From the NCBI GenBank assembly GCA_963210345.1, contig OY723401.1, forward strand, positions 35,258,709-35,322,708: DNA of 64,000 nucleotides, in the 5' to 3' direction. The notes below the pieces were generated by a model. The model was not told where the DNA came from, made no database searches, and was given only the letters and a program-made list of their open reading frames with translations. The stretch comes from Inga oerstediana. Its lineage: Eukaryota > Streptophyta > Magnoliopsida > Fabales > Fabaceae. How positions within the stretch are numbered: the first letter of the stretch is position 1; the number at the start of each line of letters is the position of its first letter. Both the position numbers and the translations under genes were made by a program. This document shows positions 35,714 through 48,298 of this stretch, piece after piece.

Positions 35714-37705
35714 TCATTCAAGAGGAGGATTAGAAGGCTTGACCATGGAAATAGGCTTTACTGGAAGAACTAAGCCACCATCTGAACTAGAAGAGTCAAA
35801 AGAGCTAGAGGAAACTGGTTCAGGAAGATTAAGTGGAGGAATATGGATGTCGTCTTTGGGAGGAATAGAAGGAGGTTGGTAGACGATCATAGTAGTGATT
35901 GCTACCTCTGGAGTAGTCTCAACCTTGGGAGTATGATGTTCAGAGGAGGAGGGAGATATTTCCTCAGTGTGGGTAGGAGATGGAATAGGTTTAGGAGCGG
36001 TTTCAGGCTGAGTTTTAGGAGGTGAATCATCAATGATGATATGTATGGTCTCATTGGTGTCTGGGTTATCCACTGAATAAAGGATGTCTTTGGCTTGAAG
36101 CTCAGGTGGACTAGAGACCGGAGGAATAGATAGTTCATCCTCAGTGAGAGGAGTATCAGAGGAAGGGTTCTCTGGAGGTGGTGGTGGTGCAGAAGAAGAA
36201 GGTCCAGGACCCAATGAATCCAGTCATGCCAGAATCAATCTCAGTGTCTCACCCTGGGCACGTTGCTCATCTAGCAACTCCTCATGCCTCTTATCCATTT
36301 TCTCAACCAATTCTCCCATCTTGTGTTTCATGTGGGTTATCAGTTCAGCATTTGTGTTGGCAATGTCCACATGGAATCCTCTCAGCATATTTTCCATGAA
36401 GTGCTGGAGTGTGGCATTGAGAAAAGAGGGTGATGATGTGGTAGCAGCTGGAGCCGATGACTGAGTGTCGTCTATCTTGCTAGTCTCAGCCTCAGTCTTC
36501 TTCTTCTTCTTTGACTCAGACTCCAGAGGGCCTTTGAGAGGGATGTCAATATTTAGCTTCCCAATTTGATTTCTCCCAACTGGAGTCATCCTCTCAATAG
36601 GCTCCTTGCTATCCAAATACCATATCTTATTCTCCTTCAGAATAAGTGACACTATTTGAGGATATGGCATTGGTGTGGTAGCCTTCCTATCCACTCTATA
36701 TCTTTTCATCTCAGAAAAGATATACTCCCCCAAATCCTTCTGTTCCTTCAGGAGAAGTGAAGCAAACCACCTAAAGTCCCTATAAGAGAAGTGGGTGTAG
36801 TTGTTGGCCTTGTTCACTAGGGATCTAGAGTAGATGTACCATATAACCCTGTGATGATCACACATATCACTCGGTTTGAAATTTAAAGGGCTAACTAACT
36901 CTCCAGGTTTAAGGACAGAAAATATTTGGTTTGGTTCAAGTTGGGAGTAAATATCATCCGGGGGGTTCTCTATCCCTAACCACATGTTTATCCTAGAGGG
37001 TGATATGAGGATCTTTTGGCCTCTCACTATGGTGGTCATCTCTTCCTCAGCTGAGGTTCTGTTTGGCTCATCTAGGATCTCAAGATTACAGTAAAAATGT
37101 GTGATCACTTTTGTACAGAAAGGTAATCTAATGGATAGCCAAGGTATAAAAGGATCTAAATATGGACTAAGGTTATGCTTCAATACCTCCTGAAGTAACT
37201 TAAGGTCCACAAAATGTGTCTTGCACACCTTCCTTCTGGAAAACTGAGATAAATACTTTGGAGACTCCACCAACTTGTTGATATTGAATCCCTTTAGAGG
37301 GTTGGTGATCTCCTCTTCTGGCAATTTAGATTTCTTGGAAGACTGCCCCTTCTCCATTTGATCAAGTATGCTTGCCATAGCCTTAGCCACATTCTTGTCA
37401 TACTTGGGCTTTTTAGAAGGCTTTGGAGTGAAAGAGGGGGTAGAGGAATCAGAGGGAGTAGGAGAAGGAGATTTGGCACTCTTCCCTTTCCCAGTAGAGG
37501 TGCTCTTTTTGGATTGAGCCCTTGGAACAATAGGCTCTTTGATCACAACCCCTTTTAGTTTCGGTTGAACTTGAGGTTGGAGTTGGATTTTGGCTTTTGA
37601 TCTCGGGGTAAGTTTTCTTCTCTTAATGGGAGGAGAAGAAAGAGGATCAGGGTGCTGTTGGGATTCAGAGGAATCTGTGGGAGTGAGATTTTTGGTCCTA
37701 ACCAT
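35714..37705 (-). pseudogene. Sirevirus env-like ORF with one in-frame stop
   Basis: A 664-codon frame on the minus strand, downstream of RNase H, is interrupted only by TGA at 36226-36224. The first 493 residues are basic at the start (MVRTKNLTPTDSSESQQ, KRRKLTPRSKAK). They include a folded region around residues 150-370 with LSPYLDPFIPWLSIRLPFC, WYIYSRSLVNKANNYTHF and MPYPQIVSLILKEN. This matches the 'putative plant transposon protein' region found in SIRE1-type env-like ORFs. After the stop, a proline- and serine-rich tail (PPPPPENPSSD, SSSFDSSSSDGG) continues in the same frame. The role of this ORF in plants is not established. I do not see a clear hydrophobic transmembrane segment or signal peptide. 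Confidence 0.8.
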
Positions 37706-37869
37706 ATTGAATCAGAGAAATATGAAAATTTCAGAAAAACAGAGCTAAGAGTCGCGAGTTATGGTACTGAGAATCTGAGCAAAGTAGGAAGTTTTTGGTG
37801 ATGAAATCTGTTGGGTTTTGATGGAAATGAAGCAAGGAATCGATTGTGAAAAGTTTTTGTAAGAGGGTA

Positions 37870-38400
37870 TAGTGATTTACTCGAGGAGATTTTGTGGAAA
37901 TGACCGAGTTTGCGACAGTTAAAGACCTAAAACCCGACGTTACTCGAGGCCTTACTCGAGTAACCTTCAAGTTTACTCGAGGCCTTACTCGAGTGATCAT
38001 ACAGAAAATCTCTAAAATAATTCATTTAAATTGCGTACCTGGCATGAATAATATTGTAATTATCCATGTATGTTCCCTCGATCATTTGCAACCAATTTTG
38101 AGCAGTTTTGAGTCATTTTTCATCAATTTGGAAATATGGACTTGCAGTTACTCGAGACCTTACTCGAGTAAGCTTCAAGTTTACTCGAGGCACGCCTCGG
38201 GTAACCTGTCTTTTCAACTTCTGACTCTTTATTTCTTTGTAACTGAACCGTTAGATTTAAATTCCAAGTAACTTGATCCGTTACTTCCAGTTTTGAAGTC
38301 CATTACTTGAGTACATACTCGAGTAAAGTGCTACTTTACTTCAAGTTGTTCCTTGGGTAATGCTTCTCTGTTAGTCATAACTTCAAGTTGGTACTCCAGT
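37870..38400. repeat. Palindrome cluster between RNase H and env-like ORF
   Basis: TTACTCGAG, CTTACTCGAGTAA and related words occur about ten times, as in the LTRs, but here within the internal region. The rest of 37706-38570 is non-coding. Confidence 0.75.
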
Positions 38401-38570
38401 AAATGTGTCCTCTGATAACCTCTATTTTTGTTTCTCAAAACAGAATTTCTACCTTCCTGCAAAACAATTTTCTATACACTCCGATGCTTAAATTAATAAT
38501 CATCAAAACATTATCAAATGACTTCATCTAATATTATGAGAAACTTAAATAACTTACAACTCATTGGGAT

Positions 38571-39650
38571 TTACCATTCCCAATTCTCTTCAATGTATAG
38601 AAATTGATCTTTTGCAAGGGGTTTTGTGAACATATCAGCTAGTTGAAGATGAGTAGGGATGAATATCACTTTCACATCTTTCTTTTGAACATGATCTCTG
38701 ATGAAGTGATGTCTGACATCGATATGCTTGGTTCTAGAGTGTTGAACTGGATTCTTTGCCAAGCTTATCGTACTGGTATTGTCACAATAGATTGGTATTT
38801 CTTTGAGATAAATACCAAGATCTTGTAGTTGTTGTTTTAACCATATCACTTGTGCACAACAACTTGAGACTGCAACATATTCGGCTTCCGTTAACGAAAG
38901 AGACACTGTATTTTGTTTCTTGCTAAACCATGATACAAGAGATCCTCCAAGAAATTGTCCTTGTCCGCTGGTACTCTTTTTGTCTGTTTTGTATCCTCCA
39001 TGATCAGAATCTAAATATGCAAGTAGGTATTCACTTCTTCCTTTGGGATACCACAGACCCAATTCGGGTGTGTCAGCAAGGTATCTAAAAATTTGTTTGA
39101 CCGTTTCAGCATGTGATTCCTTTGGTGCCGATTGATATCTTGCACATATACCAATACTAAATTGGATGTCTGGTCTGCTTGCCGTGAGATAGAGTAATGA
39201 TCCAATCATTCCTCTATATTTTGTAATGTTGTAGTCTTTCCCTTTGACATCAGCATCAAGCAACGTTGTTGAGCTCATAGGCGTGTCCGTGCTATTTGCT
39301 TCATCCATTCCATACTTCTTCAATAGCTCTTTTAAATACTTTGTTTGAGATATGAAGATTCCATTCTTTCTTTGTTTGATTTGCAAACCAAGAAAGAAAT
39401 TCAATTCTCCCATCATTGACATTTCAAATTCTCCCTGCATTATCTCAGAAAATTCCTTACACAGAGATTCATTAGTAGCACCGAAAACAATGTCATCAAC
39501 ATATATTTGAACAATTAAAATATCATTGTGTTTTCGTTTTATAAAGAGTGTTGTATCAACTTTTCCCCGTACAAAACCTTGATTAATAAGAAACTTACTG
39601 AGCCTTTCATACCATGCTCTAGGAGCTTGTTTTAAACCATATAAAGCCTT
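38571..39650 (-). pseudogene. Sirevirus pol, RT C-terminal half and RNase H
   Basis: This frame carries the second half of the copia reverse transcriptase and RNase H. The YVDD catalytic motif is at 39503-39492, followed by FFLGLQIKQ, TKYLKELLKKYGMDE, GSLLYLTASRPDIQFS and the RNase H part with KKSTSGQ, LTEAEYVAVS, IYCDNTSTISLAKNPVQH and LADMFTKPLAKDQF at the C-terminus. It lies in a different frame from the upstream pol part, joined by a one-base deletion near 39655. Catalytic residues visible here are conserved, so decay is recent. Confidence 0.92.
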
Positions 39651-41647
39651 TTTGAGTTTAAAACATGGTCAGGTTTAGTAACATCCTCAAAACCTGGAGG
39701 TTGTTCTACATATACTTCTTCCATGATGTAACCATTTAGAAATGCACTCTTTATATCCATTTGATAGAGTTTGAATCCTTTGATGCATGCAAAGGCTAAG
39801 AGTACACGTATAGCTTCCAATCTAGCCACTGGAGCATACGTTTCCTCATAATCAATCCCTTCTTCCTGATTATAGCCTTTGGCCACCAACCTTGCCTTGT
39901 TTCTGACAATAATTGCCGATTCATCGAGTTTGTTCTTGAATACCCATTTAGTTCCAATGATCGAATGATCCTTGGGTCGGGGTACCAAATCCCAAACTTG
40001 ATTTCTCTCAAATTGATTTAGTTCTTCTTGCATTGCTATAACCCAATCATTGTCTGACAAAGCTTCATCAATGTTAGAAGGTTCAATCTCAGAAATGAAT
40101 GCAGAAAAACTTACTTCATTGAAAATTTTATTTCTAGTTTTGATCCCTTCATTCACATCTCCTATGACTTGATCTAAGGGATGACTTTTATTGTATTTCC
40201 AGGCTTTAGGTTGTCCTAGAGATTGTTCTTCTTCCTTAGTTTCATCAACTTTTGGAATAAGAGACTTAGAAATAGATTGACCATTTTCTTGATTTAAAAC
40301 AACTTCCTGTTCTTCATCAATGGTTTTGTTAGAGGATTCAAATTCATCAAATACAATATGAATTGATTCTTCAACAACACATGTTCTTTTATTGAAAACT
40401 CTATATGCTTTACTTCGGTTAGAATATCCTAGGAAAATTCCTTCATCAGTTTTAGAATCAAATTTTCCTAAGTTATCTTTACTGTTATTATGAATGAAAC
40501 ACTTACAACCGAAGATGTGTAGATGAGCAATGTTTGGCTTTCTTCCTTTGTATAGCTCGTATGGTGTCTTTCCAAGTTTTGTTCTGATATATGCTCTATT
40601 TGAAATGTAGCATGCTGTCCTCATAGCATCAGCCCAAAATACTTGAGACACGTTCTTTTCATTCAACATTGCTCTAGCCATTTCAGTTAGCACTCTATTC
40701 TTGCGTTCCATGACTCCATTTTGTTGAGGCGTCCTTAGAGCAGAGAAATTGTGATCAATGCCATTAGTATCACAATATTCTTCAAAGGCTTGATTTTCAA
40801 ATTCTCCACCATGATCAGTTTTAATACTTGCAATGGACATACCTTTCTCATTTTGCACTTTCTTGGCAAAAACAATAAATTCTTCAAAGGTTTCATCTTT
40901 TGATGATAGAAAAATAACCCATGTAAATCTAGAGAAGTCATCAACAATGACCAATGAGTATAAGTTACCACCAAGACTTTTTACTCTTGCTGGACCAACT
41001 AAATCCATATGTAATAATTGTAGTGGTCTATTTCTAGAAATCTCATTTTTCAATTTGAAAGATGATTTAGTTTGTTTACCCTTTTGACATGCATCAAAAA
41101 TCAAGTCATTTTTGAAATTTACTTTGGGTAATCCAAGAACTAAATCCTTTTTGAGTAGTTTGCCTAGTTGATGCATATTGACATGAGCCAATCTCTTATG
41201 CCATAGCCAACTTTCATTGGCATTACTTAGAAAACAGTTTTCATATTCATTTCTACTAATATCTAGAGTATAGCAGTTACCTTCCCTTTTTGCTCTGAGC
41301 TTAGCCTTGATATACTTCTTATCAAGCTGTAAGTCATTCTTGTTGATAATTAAGCATTCTTCTGAGTCAAATATTACCCAGTTGTCTTTATCTACACTTT
41401 GACTTATGCTCAGCAAATTGTGACACAAGCCTTCAACGTAATATACATCCTTGACTTGTATTCCTTTGTCATTTTTGATTTCACCAATTCCTGCTATCCT
41501 TCCGGATTGATTTCCTCCAAATTTTACCTTTCCTCCTTCCTTAGGTTGCAATGTGGTAAAACTTTCGAAATCTCTGGTCATATGTCTAGAGCATCCACTA
41601 TCTATGTACCACTTGCTATTTTTGGATGCTTTGAGACATACCTGCAA
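39632..41647 (-). pseudogene. Sirevirus pol: protease end, integrase, RT N-terminal half
   Basis: Begins within the protease (IDSGCSRHMT, active-site DSG at residues of about 16-18). The pre-integrase region follows (SWLWHKRLAHVNMHQLGKL). Then comes the rve integrase core, with acidic residues in LLHMDLVGP, IKTDHGGEFEN and the downstream TPQQNGVMERKNR. After that comes the RT start with WVIAMQEELNQFERNQVWDL, GTKWVFK and QMDIKSAFLNGY. The frame is open for 671 codons. It differs from the gag frame (one-base loss near 41647) and from the RNase H frame (near 39655). It is flanked by gag on one side and the rest of pol on the other. Confidence 0.93.
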
Positions 41648-43272
41648 TCAAATGACTGAGTCTTAGGTACCCACATCTTTTTGGGTCCTTTTGGGTTAGT
41701 ACAAATAACTTTCTGAACATATGAGCCTTTAGGTACCCATTTGTAGGTTCCTATTGTTCCTTTCTTCTTATGGATGCATGAAGAAGTATAATGTCCTTTT
41801 CTATTACAGTAGTTACAAAATGCAAAAGGATTTGATGTATGTACAGAATGCTGGAAATAATTTAAATAAGACTTACCTCCTACTTTCTTTCTACCTTTCC
41901 TTCTATCTGATTTTGGATCATATCCAATTCCAGATCAGTCATTTACAAATCGTTGAGCTTTTAAAATAACATTTAGCATCTCACTTCCTTGTGTAAATTT
42001 TTCAAGAGTTTTTGTAAGATCAATGTTTTTCTTTTTCAAAGAAGAGCAATTTTCACAATCCTTTTCTGAACGTTCTTTAATCTCAATTTCAAGAGCTTTA
42101 TTTTTCTTTTTGAAAATAATCAAATCTTTAACTACTTTGATGAATTCAGAATGTAAAGCATTATATTCAGACAGTAATTCATCATAGGTAGGTTCAGAAT
42201 CATTTACCTCTTCTTCTGTTTCTTCTTAAGCAACAAGACATATATTGGCTACTTCTTCTTCATCACTTTCTTCGTCAGAGGAGCTATCACCCCATATAGC
42301 AGATACAAATGCCTTCTTTTTATTGAAGAATTTGCCTTTTCTCTTTTCTTTGCTCTTTTGTTTCAGTTCTGGACATTCTGACTTGATATGTCCTGGTTTT
42401 CCACATTCGTAGCAAATGATATGATCTTTGCTGCTAGTTCCTCTTTTTTGAAAGTGTTTAAAGCCTTGACCTTTCTTGTAGAATTTTCTGAATCGTTTTA
42501 TGATTAAGCCCATTTCATCATCATCAAACTCCTTATCCTCATCTTGATTTTCTTCTTTTGCTTTTAGTGCTAGACCTTTCTTTCTTTTGTCACCGATGTC
42601 ATCTAGTTCCCGTTTGAACTTTAGTTTGCTTTCATATTCAGAAAGGCTTCCAAATAGAGAAGCAACTGATCTCATTGATTCTCCTTTTGCCTCTTCTATC
42701 GCAGTGACTTTGGCCTCCCACTCTTTAGAAAGAATATTCAAAATCTTTCGTACTTGGGTATGTTGATCATAGGCTTTCTCAAGCACTGCAAGTTGGTTAA
42801 CAAGATGAGTATATCTAAGTTCTAATTCAGATATTGATTCACCTAATTTCATTCGAAGTAGATCAAATTCAGTGACCAAGGTATTGATTCGATTCTCCTT
42901 TATTCCCGAAGTTCCTTCATGAGCTATTTCCAGGGCTTCCCACATTTCCTTTGCTGTTGGAAGTGTGCAGATTCTGAAATATTCACTTTGACTCAAGGCA
43001 CTTTGTAACATCATAATTGCCTTGCTGTTGAGAGTGATGAGTTTCTTATCATTCTCATCATATTCCGCTGGCGTCTTTGAAATTTTATGAGAATCTACAA
43101 TCTTTGTAGGTTGATAGTTTCCACTCTCAATTACATCCCATAGCCTATATTCGGTAGCCATCACAAACACTCTGAATTTAGCTTTCCAGAAAGAAAAGTG
43201 TTCTCCATTGAAACCGGGAGGTCTAGTGATGGATGCTTCGTCGGGAAGAATTTCTTCACCCATGCTTGCCAT
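41648..43272 (-). pseudogene. Sirevirus gag (and gag-pol junction) with in-frame stops
   Basis: The frame starts at ATG 43272 (MASMGEEILP) 43 bases after the primer site. Residues of about 15-230 match the copia gag region (FNGEHFSFWKAKFRVFV, LSQSEYFRIC, LRMKLGESISELELRY). A CCHC zinc knuckle CYECGKPGHIKSEC sits at about residues 287-300. TAA at 42228-42226 ends the open part at 348 residues. The same frame continues beyond with a coiled-coil-like lysine/glutamate-rich stretch to TGA at 41937-41935, then a second CCHC-type knuckle (CNYCNRKGHYTSSC). Gag packages the RNA and forms the particle. Confidence 0.9.
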
Positions 43273-43314
43273 TGGATCCTTCTTAGGTTGTTATACCTTA
43301 ACAAGAAGACCTAG

Positions 43315-43326
43315 GCTCTGATACCA
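43315..43326 (-). promoter_or_regulatory. Sirevirus primer-binding site (initiator tRNA-Met)
   Basis: The minus strand reads TGGTATCAGAGC two bases after the 5' LTR, the standard site complementary to plant initiator methionine tRNA. Confidence 0.95.
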
Positions 43327-43328
43327 AA

Positions 43329-45156
43329 TGTTAGAACAAGCGTTTCGCCCAAGAGGGGGGGTGAATTGGGTGATACTAAAAATTTCGTTGCAAATATAAA
43401 ATTTTACAGTGAAATTAAAATAGTAAGGAGTAAGGAGAAATATCACCGAAGTGTACACCAGGAGTTATACTGGTTCGGTCACAACCACTTTGACCTACGT
43501 CCAGCCCTCAGAGCATCTTTGAGAGTTTCACTATAACTTCCAAGATTCAGTGGGTTCTTGGCACCTCAGTACAAGCAAGTTCCTTCACCAGGATACTCGC
43601 TCCCCCTTACAAGTTGTAATCCAATCCCAACTCAAGGTTCCACAACCTTAAGTTATCTCAATAACAAATATTGAGTTTGAATGAAATATTTCTCTCACAG
43701 AGTGAATATGAATCACTAAAGCATAGAAATACAATTACAACGTAAAACAGAGTAATGACCTTGATGATACGTTTGTGTGTGTTCTTGTTATTTTTCTCTA
43801 TTTGGATCTTCCCATATATATAGAAATGTTGGTGAAGACCGTTGGAACATTTTCCTTTCGTCCGTTGGAGAGTGCGCAGCCACTATTGACTTTTCAAGTT
43901 TTTGAAAAATATCCGTTGGCGGTAGGGGCATTTGAACTTCTCATTTGACTTTCCTTACTTGATATGATTTCTTCATTGTTCATCTGTAAATAAGCTAAGA
44001 ATACTAATACAATGAAAGGTTAATCATATAGGAAGCAAAATAATGAGCGTTGGAATGATTTCTGAATTTCTGGGTTTGCTTACTCGGATAGCTACTCGAG
44101 TATCCCTTGAAGTTTACTCGAGTACTTACTCGAGTATCATCGGGAAAACTGTGATAAATATCAAGTCAACACACAGGTATAAGATTACTCGGATAGTGCA
44201 TGGAATAAACTAAATCTCAAACCTTTGGAAATAGTTGTTTACTCGGGTACCTACTCGAGTAATGCATTCATGACTTCATAGGTTACTCGGGTACTAACTC
44301 GAGTAAACCTTCAAATACACCTCTAGTTACTCGATGCTTTACTCCAGTAATGTTGGCAGGATTTCAAGGCCGAGAGCACTTCAAGTTTAATTACCTTGTT
44401 ACTCGAGTAAACTTACTTTTTGTACATCACTTACTCGGGTAATGACTTGAAGTTTTCCTTCAAACATAACACTGCATACTCGAGTACATACTCGAGTAAT
44501 CCACTTAGAATAAAACATTAAATACTTGCATACTAGAGTAATGACTCGAGGAAAATGAGATAAAATTAGATCAAGTTATTCGAGTACTACCTTTAGGTTT
44601 TTTCTTACCTCAGTGAGTTACTCGAGTAGCTACTCGAGTAACATTGGAAGTGGTACAAAATGCCGAGAGCAACACATTTTCTGAAACAGAGTAACTCGAG
44701 TACATACTCGAGTATCATTAGCAGGCCGAGAGCAACTTTGAAAACTTTTACATGGTTACTCGAGTACCTACTCGAGTAACATTGGCAGGCCGAGAGCAAC
44801 TCCAAGTATTTTACCTGGTTACTCGAGTGGCTACTCGAGTAACATTGGTAGGCCGAGAGCATCATGAAAACATTTACACTATTACTCGAGTACTTACTCG
44901 AGTAACATTGGCAAGTTACTAGAAGGTGCCTCTGGTTACTTCAAGTTTTGTCTCATTACTCGAGTAACTACTCGAGTAATGCCTTAGAAAAATTGCTTCT
45001 GATCAAGTTTCTCAGCTTTTTCTCTTGGCCTTTCTTCATCACTCCAATGCTTACTTCAAGTAATGCTTTTCCCTGTTATTGCTTTGTTCAAACTTATTTA
45101 TTACTCAATTCCTTTTCATACCATTCTTTGTTATCATCAAAACATGAGATCTAACA
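43329..45156 (-). repeat. Sirevirus 5' LTR (1828 bp)
   Basis: Contains TG...CA ends (TGTTAGAT at the minus-strand start) and the palindrome array at about 44085-44985. It would carry the element promoter on the minus strand, but I could not fix a start site. Confidence 0.95.
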
Positions 45157-46019
45157 TCATATTCACATTTTGAATACAATTACCACATGAAGATAAATCA
45201 CATTCATATATTCATATCAGAGTGCACAACATAATTCCCGGCCAATCCCAGGTTTCACATATTAGCTCAAGTTTTACAGGGCACATTCGCCCATTTACAA
45301 ATTCTCATACAAGGGATCACTCAATTACATAATCAAACACTCATTCAAACATATACACATCCAAATCATATACAATTATCCCAACTAGCAATGATAACTA
45401 ACTACCAAACTCAAATAACCAAAAGGAAGTCTTCGCCGCCTTTGGTTGCCTGCTCTATCCTTGATCCACTACCCTGTCAGAAAGGTCAATAGGGGAGGGT
45501 GAGATTCGAGAAAATCTCAGTAGGAAAACAATACCAATATGCATGTATGATAAGTGTTTAATGCATAACATGCTTGTATTACATAACTCATATTCACACA
45601 ATGACATATTGCATGCTCAATGATTCAAACAACATACTTATACCAAAGCATACACAGAAACATAGCTTCAAACATTCATATATGTTACATATAATCATGC
45701 AAAGCAATGACATGCATATAAACACCAACATAGATATCAAATACATGTAGAAGAGGTAAGTTCCCTACCCTTGTTCCTTCTACGTATGTACCAGCACCAG
45801 CACCAGCAACTCACGACTAGGGCGAATATCCAACCCTATAACCAAAATCAAGGACATAGGGTTATTTTCTTTTACAATTCTTTAACTTTCAAACACTTAA
45901 GTTGGTTATCATTCACGACCTTTAGGTGGCAACTCAAAGCCTAAACGCATGCCTAAAGGGTTGGGTAAAACTTGATCAAAGACTATCTTTCGAACCCTAA
46001 AAATCCTATTTTAATTGCA

Positions 46020-46500
46020 TCACTCGAATGATAGATAACTTGCACTCAAGCATGAAAGCTCACTCGTACGAGTGCTTGGTTGAAAGCAACAACAGAGACG
46101 GAAGGTGATTATTGCACTTGAGTCACAACCTCAATACTCGAGTGATAGCCTCACACTCACCCAAGTCCCATAAAGTGAAGCACATAAAGTGATCGCCCGA
46201 GAGCAAATGAAACCTTGAAATGGAGAGTGTACTCGAGTGATAGCATAAAACTTGTAAGTGCCAACACATACTCTTGACAAATGACTGCAAATGCTTACCC
46301 AAGAAGCGGCCTTAAAGCAAATCTACAGATGCACTCAAGTTAGAACCCTCCCACTCGAGTGATAACCACATCACTTGTAGGTGAGGAAATGCACTCTTGC
46401 TTTTTGGCACGGAAGTACAACCGAAAACTGAAGGGAAAAGAGGGAATATGATGCTACACTCGAGTGACACCCCTGTGTACTCAAGTGAGGTTTATTAGAA
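46020..46500. repeat. Degenerate ACTCGAGT array in solo LTR F
   Basis: CACTCGAATG, ACTCGAGTGATAG, TACTCGAGTG and CACTCGAGTGA words in the same relative place of the LTR as in A and C. More decayed than those arrays. Confidence 0.65.
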
Positions 46501-47563
46501 CCCTAAATGCAGCAGATGATAGAATTTTCCCTAACTTCCAACACATATTTCCAATGGTCCTAAAACTCTAATCCAAAGCTATTCCCAGATAATTTTACAC
46601 AAGGAACCCAATAGAAACCTCAAAACACGCAAAATCACATCACAATGACATTTCCCCCTTGATCACACTTGTTGCATACTTTACCCAATTACACCACTTT
46701 TGCTTCCAATGTTCTAAATCAAATCCAATGGCATCAAAACACCATTAGACACCATTTTTACCACAAAACACAATCCAATTCATTCATTTCATAATTATAC
46801 CAAAATGAGGGCAAATTCCACAAATCACAAAACTTAACCAAAAGTTACAAAACTTAGATCAAAAGAGAGCTATAACTCACCTCTTCCTCTTCCTTTTCCT
46901 AAAGCTAGTTTCTTGATTCCTCCAACTTTAAGTTTCCTCAAGCTCTCAAAACACCTTCTTTCACAAATCTAAAACTAGTGATGAAGCTCTCATCACTATG
47001 AATAACTTTATAGAAGATGATTTGAGCTAAGGAGATCATTTACCAAGACAAAACCTCACCTTTCACTTTCTCTTTCTTCCCTTGCCTTATACGTCTATGG
47101 AGGATGGAGAGAAAGAGAATGAGATAAAAAATATGGCCTTCCCTAAGCTCCCTGGCTGACTTAGAAAAGAGAGGAGAGAGGGAAGAGTGTTTGAAACATT
47201 GACCAAATCCAAGGGCTCCCATATTGCTACTTGTCACAATCTTACCACACCTCCTATGAGCCCGCATACACACATATGCATGGGATTCCACTCCTTTTAA
47301 TCTCATAACAACAAATATCAACCATTGATCTTGGAGTTACCAATGAGTTTTCTCTTTGGTAACTGACCAATTGGTCAGTAACTTTACCATTTTGCCCCCT
47401 ATTATGGCAATTGCTCTAAAATCACCATTTTACTTTCTTTAATACCCCAAAGATGTAAGAATCATTAGGGAATAAATTTGGGCTTCTGCTAAACCGGGGC
47501 TTAGCAGTCCACTTATTTCAGGCTTATTCTCTAGCCTCAAATATCAAAATTCAGGGTATTACA

Positions 47564-48298
47564 CACATGCAGCTCATTAGTGACCAACATTGGACCTCTG
47601 GTGGCCAAAACCCACCACCCGAGCTCCATGAGAATTTTTGGGGTCTACGGTGATAAAGGGGGAATATGATAGATCCACAAACCCTATGAATCCCAAAAAG
47701 GATGGTAACCATTGAGCTACCAAACACCTTTGATATATATATATAGATATAGATATATAGATGCAAGAAAATTATAAGTAGTTAACCTTTAATCTTTGGC
47801 CACATACAATTGACTGCTTTTGTAATGCAATTGACCACACTTTAATAAATATTTACCATAGTTACCATAGTAGTAATGCAATTGACAACCACTTTGTCCA
47901 ATTCTCAAACTTAGAATAATGAATTCTTATGACAATTTACTACATTTCAAAAGATATTTACTACACTTGTAACATGGTTGACAATATTCATAATTATAAA
48001 AATAAATAAAAATTCACGAGAATTTTATTCTATTTTCTAGAAATTTTATTATCATAATTCAAATTTTAGAATTATAAAATAAAAAAATCAATTTAAAAAA
48101 TGTTAATGCAATATAATAAACATAAACAAATAATACTACACTTCTAATATGGTTGACAATATTTGTAAAGGTATTTACTATTTTATTAACACCATGTAAT
48201 ACTACTTTTAATAAGTTCTAAACTTGGATAAATTCAACTAATTGGGTTATGGTGCGGGAAATTGACTACACTTATCACTTTGACTACACTTGTCAATA
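47564..48298. other. MULE-like element interior, AT-rich, non-coding
   Basis: No gene. It contains a TA/GATA run near 47732-47760 and repeated short words such as GCAATTGAC and TTTACTAC that also occur in the tandem repeat to the right. Confidence 0.5.

Larger units (their letters stand above)
33466..45156 (-). mobile_element. Sirevirus-type Ty1/copia retrotransposon with env-like ORF
   Basis: An 11.7-kb element on the minus strand: 5' LTR (45156-43329), primer site, gag (43272 onward), protease-integrase-RT-RNase H, an extra ORF after pol, two polypurine tracts and 3' LTR (35307-33466). It is flanked by a perfect 5-bp duplication TCATA (33461-33465 and 45157-45161). Gene order, the extra downstream ORF, the long LTR and the AAAAGGGGGAGAA tract fit the Sirevirus (SIRE1/Maximus) lineage. 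The LTRs differ at roughly 35-45 positions by eye (about 98% identity), so it is a comparatively young insertion. Frameshifts and in-frame stops in gag, pol and the env-like ORF make it unable to move on its own. Confidence 0.93.
33323..47563 (+). mobile_element. Solo LTR F, about 2.55 kb, split by the Sirevirus
   Basis: Starts TGTAACGCCCTG and ends CAGGGTATTACA. CATG occurs near both ends, but the target duplication is not clean. The halves are 33323-33465 and 45162-47563. The right half has GAGATTCGAGAAAATCTCAG, the CCCTATAAC segment and an ACTCGAGT array, paralleling LTRs A and C. No coding sequence. Confidence 0.75.

Noticed and set aside
36144..36464. Open frames opposite the env-like ORF
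   Set aside because: They are antisense to a longer frame with recognisable protein features.
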